A stretch of 64,000 nt of DNA from Lichenihabitans psoromatis (GTDB taxonomy: Bacteria; Pseudomonadota; Alphaproteobacteria; Rhizobiales; Beijerinckiaceae). A model generated the notes under the pieces. It had not been told where the DNA came from. It saw only the letters and a list, made by a program, of their open reading frames with translations, and did no database searches. Shown here piece by piece: positions 63,418 through 64,000 of this stretch (within the stretch, counting starts at the first letter, position 1; the number at the start of each line of letters is the position of its first letter). The translations under genes were made by a program, and so were the position numbers. The stretch spans positions 62,001 to 126,000 of the forward strand of contig NZ_CP036515.1 of NCBI RefSeq assembly GCF_004323635.1, in the 5' to 3' direction.

Positions 63418-63984
63418 CTCGGCTGTGTTCTTACCGTAGCGCCAATTATCGTAAAGCTCTTGCGCTTTCCCCATCATTTTCGATGGCGATGCAATGGTCG
63501 CAGCAATCTCGCCCACGGGCGTGCCTTTTTGAAGCTCTTTCGCGATCTGCCTGTTCGGCTCCGTCATGGACCCTGGCGCTTGTCGACGCCCCATAGCCTC
63601 GAACACGTCAAGCGTCTTCTGGAAATTCGCCCATGTACCTGGACCTTGAAGGGCCTCAACGGCAGATTTCAGGTTGTCGGCCTGCTGGCTGTTCCCGCGC
63701 ACGACCGCGTTAAACTTCGCGCCACCCCATTGGTTCGGGCCGCCCATGTTAGTTTGCGTCGCTTCATTGAAGATCTGGCGAATACGCTGTCCGGTCGTGC
63801 TGTTGAGCACGTTTGACGCGTTCGTAGCACCTTGCGAAATGTTGTTCTGCGCGATTTGGCCGTAGCCGGTCAGCGTCCCGTCGTTCGCCGTGCCGACCGC
63901 CTGAGAATAGCCGTTGGCCTAAGAAGTAGCGGCATTCTGCTGCGCGTTCGAGTTAAGGCCGAGCAGTGAGTCGAGAAAGCTCAC
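63268..63984 (-). pseudogene. Phage-like structural protein gene with in-frame amber at codon 22
   Basis: From GTG 63984 (AGGGGC upstream) the product starts SFLDSLLGLNSNAQQNAATS, meets TAG at 63921-63919, and continues in frame for ~215 codons: Asn/Gln/Thr-rich (YGQIAQNNISQGATNASNVL), then helical (KSAVEALQGPGTWANFQKTL, MGKAQELYDNWRYGKNTAEL). The composition fits a phage virion-internal or tail protein; no exact family recognised. Without readthrough only a truncated product could be made from an internal start near 63810. Confidence 0.55.
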
Positions 63985-64000
63985 GGTCAGGCCCCTACGG

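Overview
The window is GC-rich with dense genes, short intergenic gaps and many ATGA stop/start overlaps. The gene content (BcsA/BcsB cellulose synthase with a TPR partner, an FeS-type bacterial cryptochrome/photolyase next to DUF2256, DUF6894, DUF892, L,D-transpeptidase, NfeD/SPFH pair) suggests an alphaproteobacterium, probably Hyphomicrobiales (Beijerinckiaceae/Methylobacteriaceae-like). This placement is inferred from gene families; no rRNA or other marker gene is present to confirm it.

Layout. 1-5.1 kb: a CHASE3/HAMP/PAS histidine kinase cut by the left edge, DUF2256 divergent from an FeS photolyase, a DUF892 ferritin-like protein, a secreted Cys-rich peptide and a ModE-type HTH protein. 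5.1-8.6 kb: copper module copZ / copA-cueR with a CueR-type operator, then a secreted Gly-rich, His-tailed peptide. 8.8-12.5 kb: sugar-type ABC importer (ATPase-permease-binding protein), with a convergent DHA2 efflux pump. 14.0-14.8 kb: a small membrane protein and a decayed gene. 15.1-21.7 kb: bcsA-bcsB-TPR. 21.8-31.7 kb: housekeeping and cell-wall genes (FAD oxidoreductase, ilvD, xthA, L,D-transpeptidase, DHH phosphoesterase, sulfite-oxidase-like enzyme) and small proteins. 31.8-34.1 kb: GAF-PAS-GGDEF-EAL protein. 34.2-39.6 kb: a sugar/polyol oxidation gene run (SDR dehydrogenase, GMC oxidoreductase, DoxX, cupin, SMP-30 lactonase, VOC protein). 39.6-43.8 kb: small-molecule catabolic enzymes and a cytochrome c. 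44-53 kb: DUF4214-DUF535 fusion, NfeD/SPFH, DUF2254, SDR, and an aldo-keto reductase divergent from its likely TetR repressor.

53.5-64 kb is accessory DNA. An IS3-family (IS407-like) element (53906-55183) has clear ends, a 4-bp target duplication and a slippery heptamer for OrfAB. Beside it lies the most interesting locus: three translationally coupled minus-strand genes, Fic (AMPylase-type), a NACHT/STAND-like NTPase, and a 792-aa helical protein of unknown family. They follow the effector-NTPase-sensor order of single-chain NLR-like immune proteins, so this is a candidate split NLR-like defence operon. To its right, a 3' tRNA-Glu-like fragment (61234-61277) abuts a tyrosine integrase. The orientation of the fragment implies that the element entered here runs rightward past the window edge, where phage-like, partly broken genes begin.

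Three reading frames (14.7, 62.9 and 63.9 kb) are interrupted by a single in-frame TAG with coding-like sequence on both sides. Decay is the simplest explanation, but the coincidence deserves a check.
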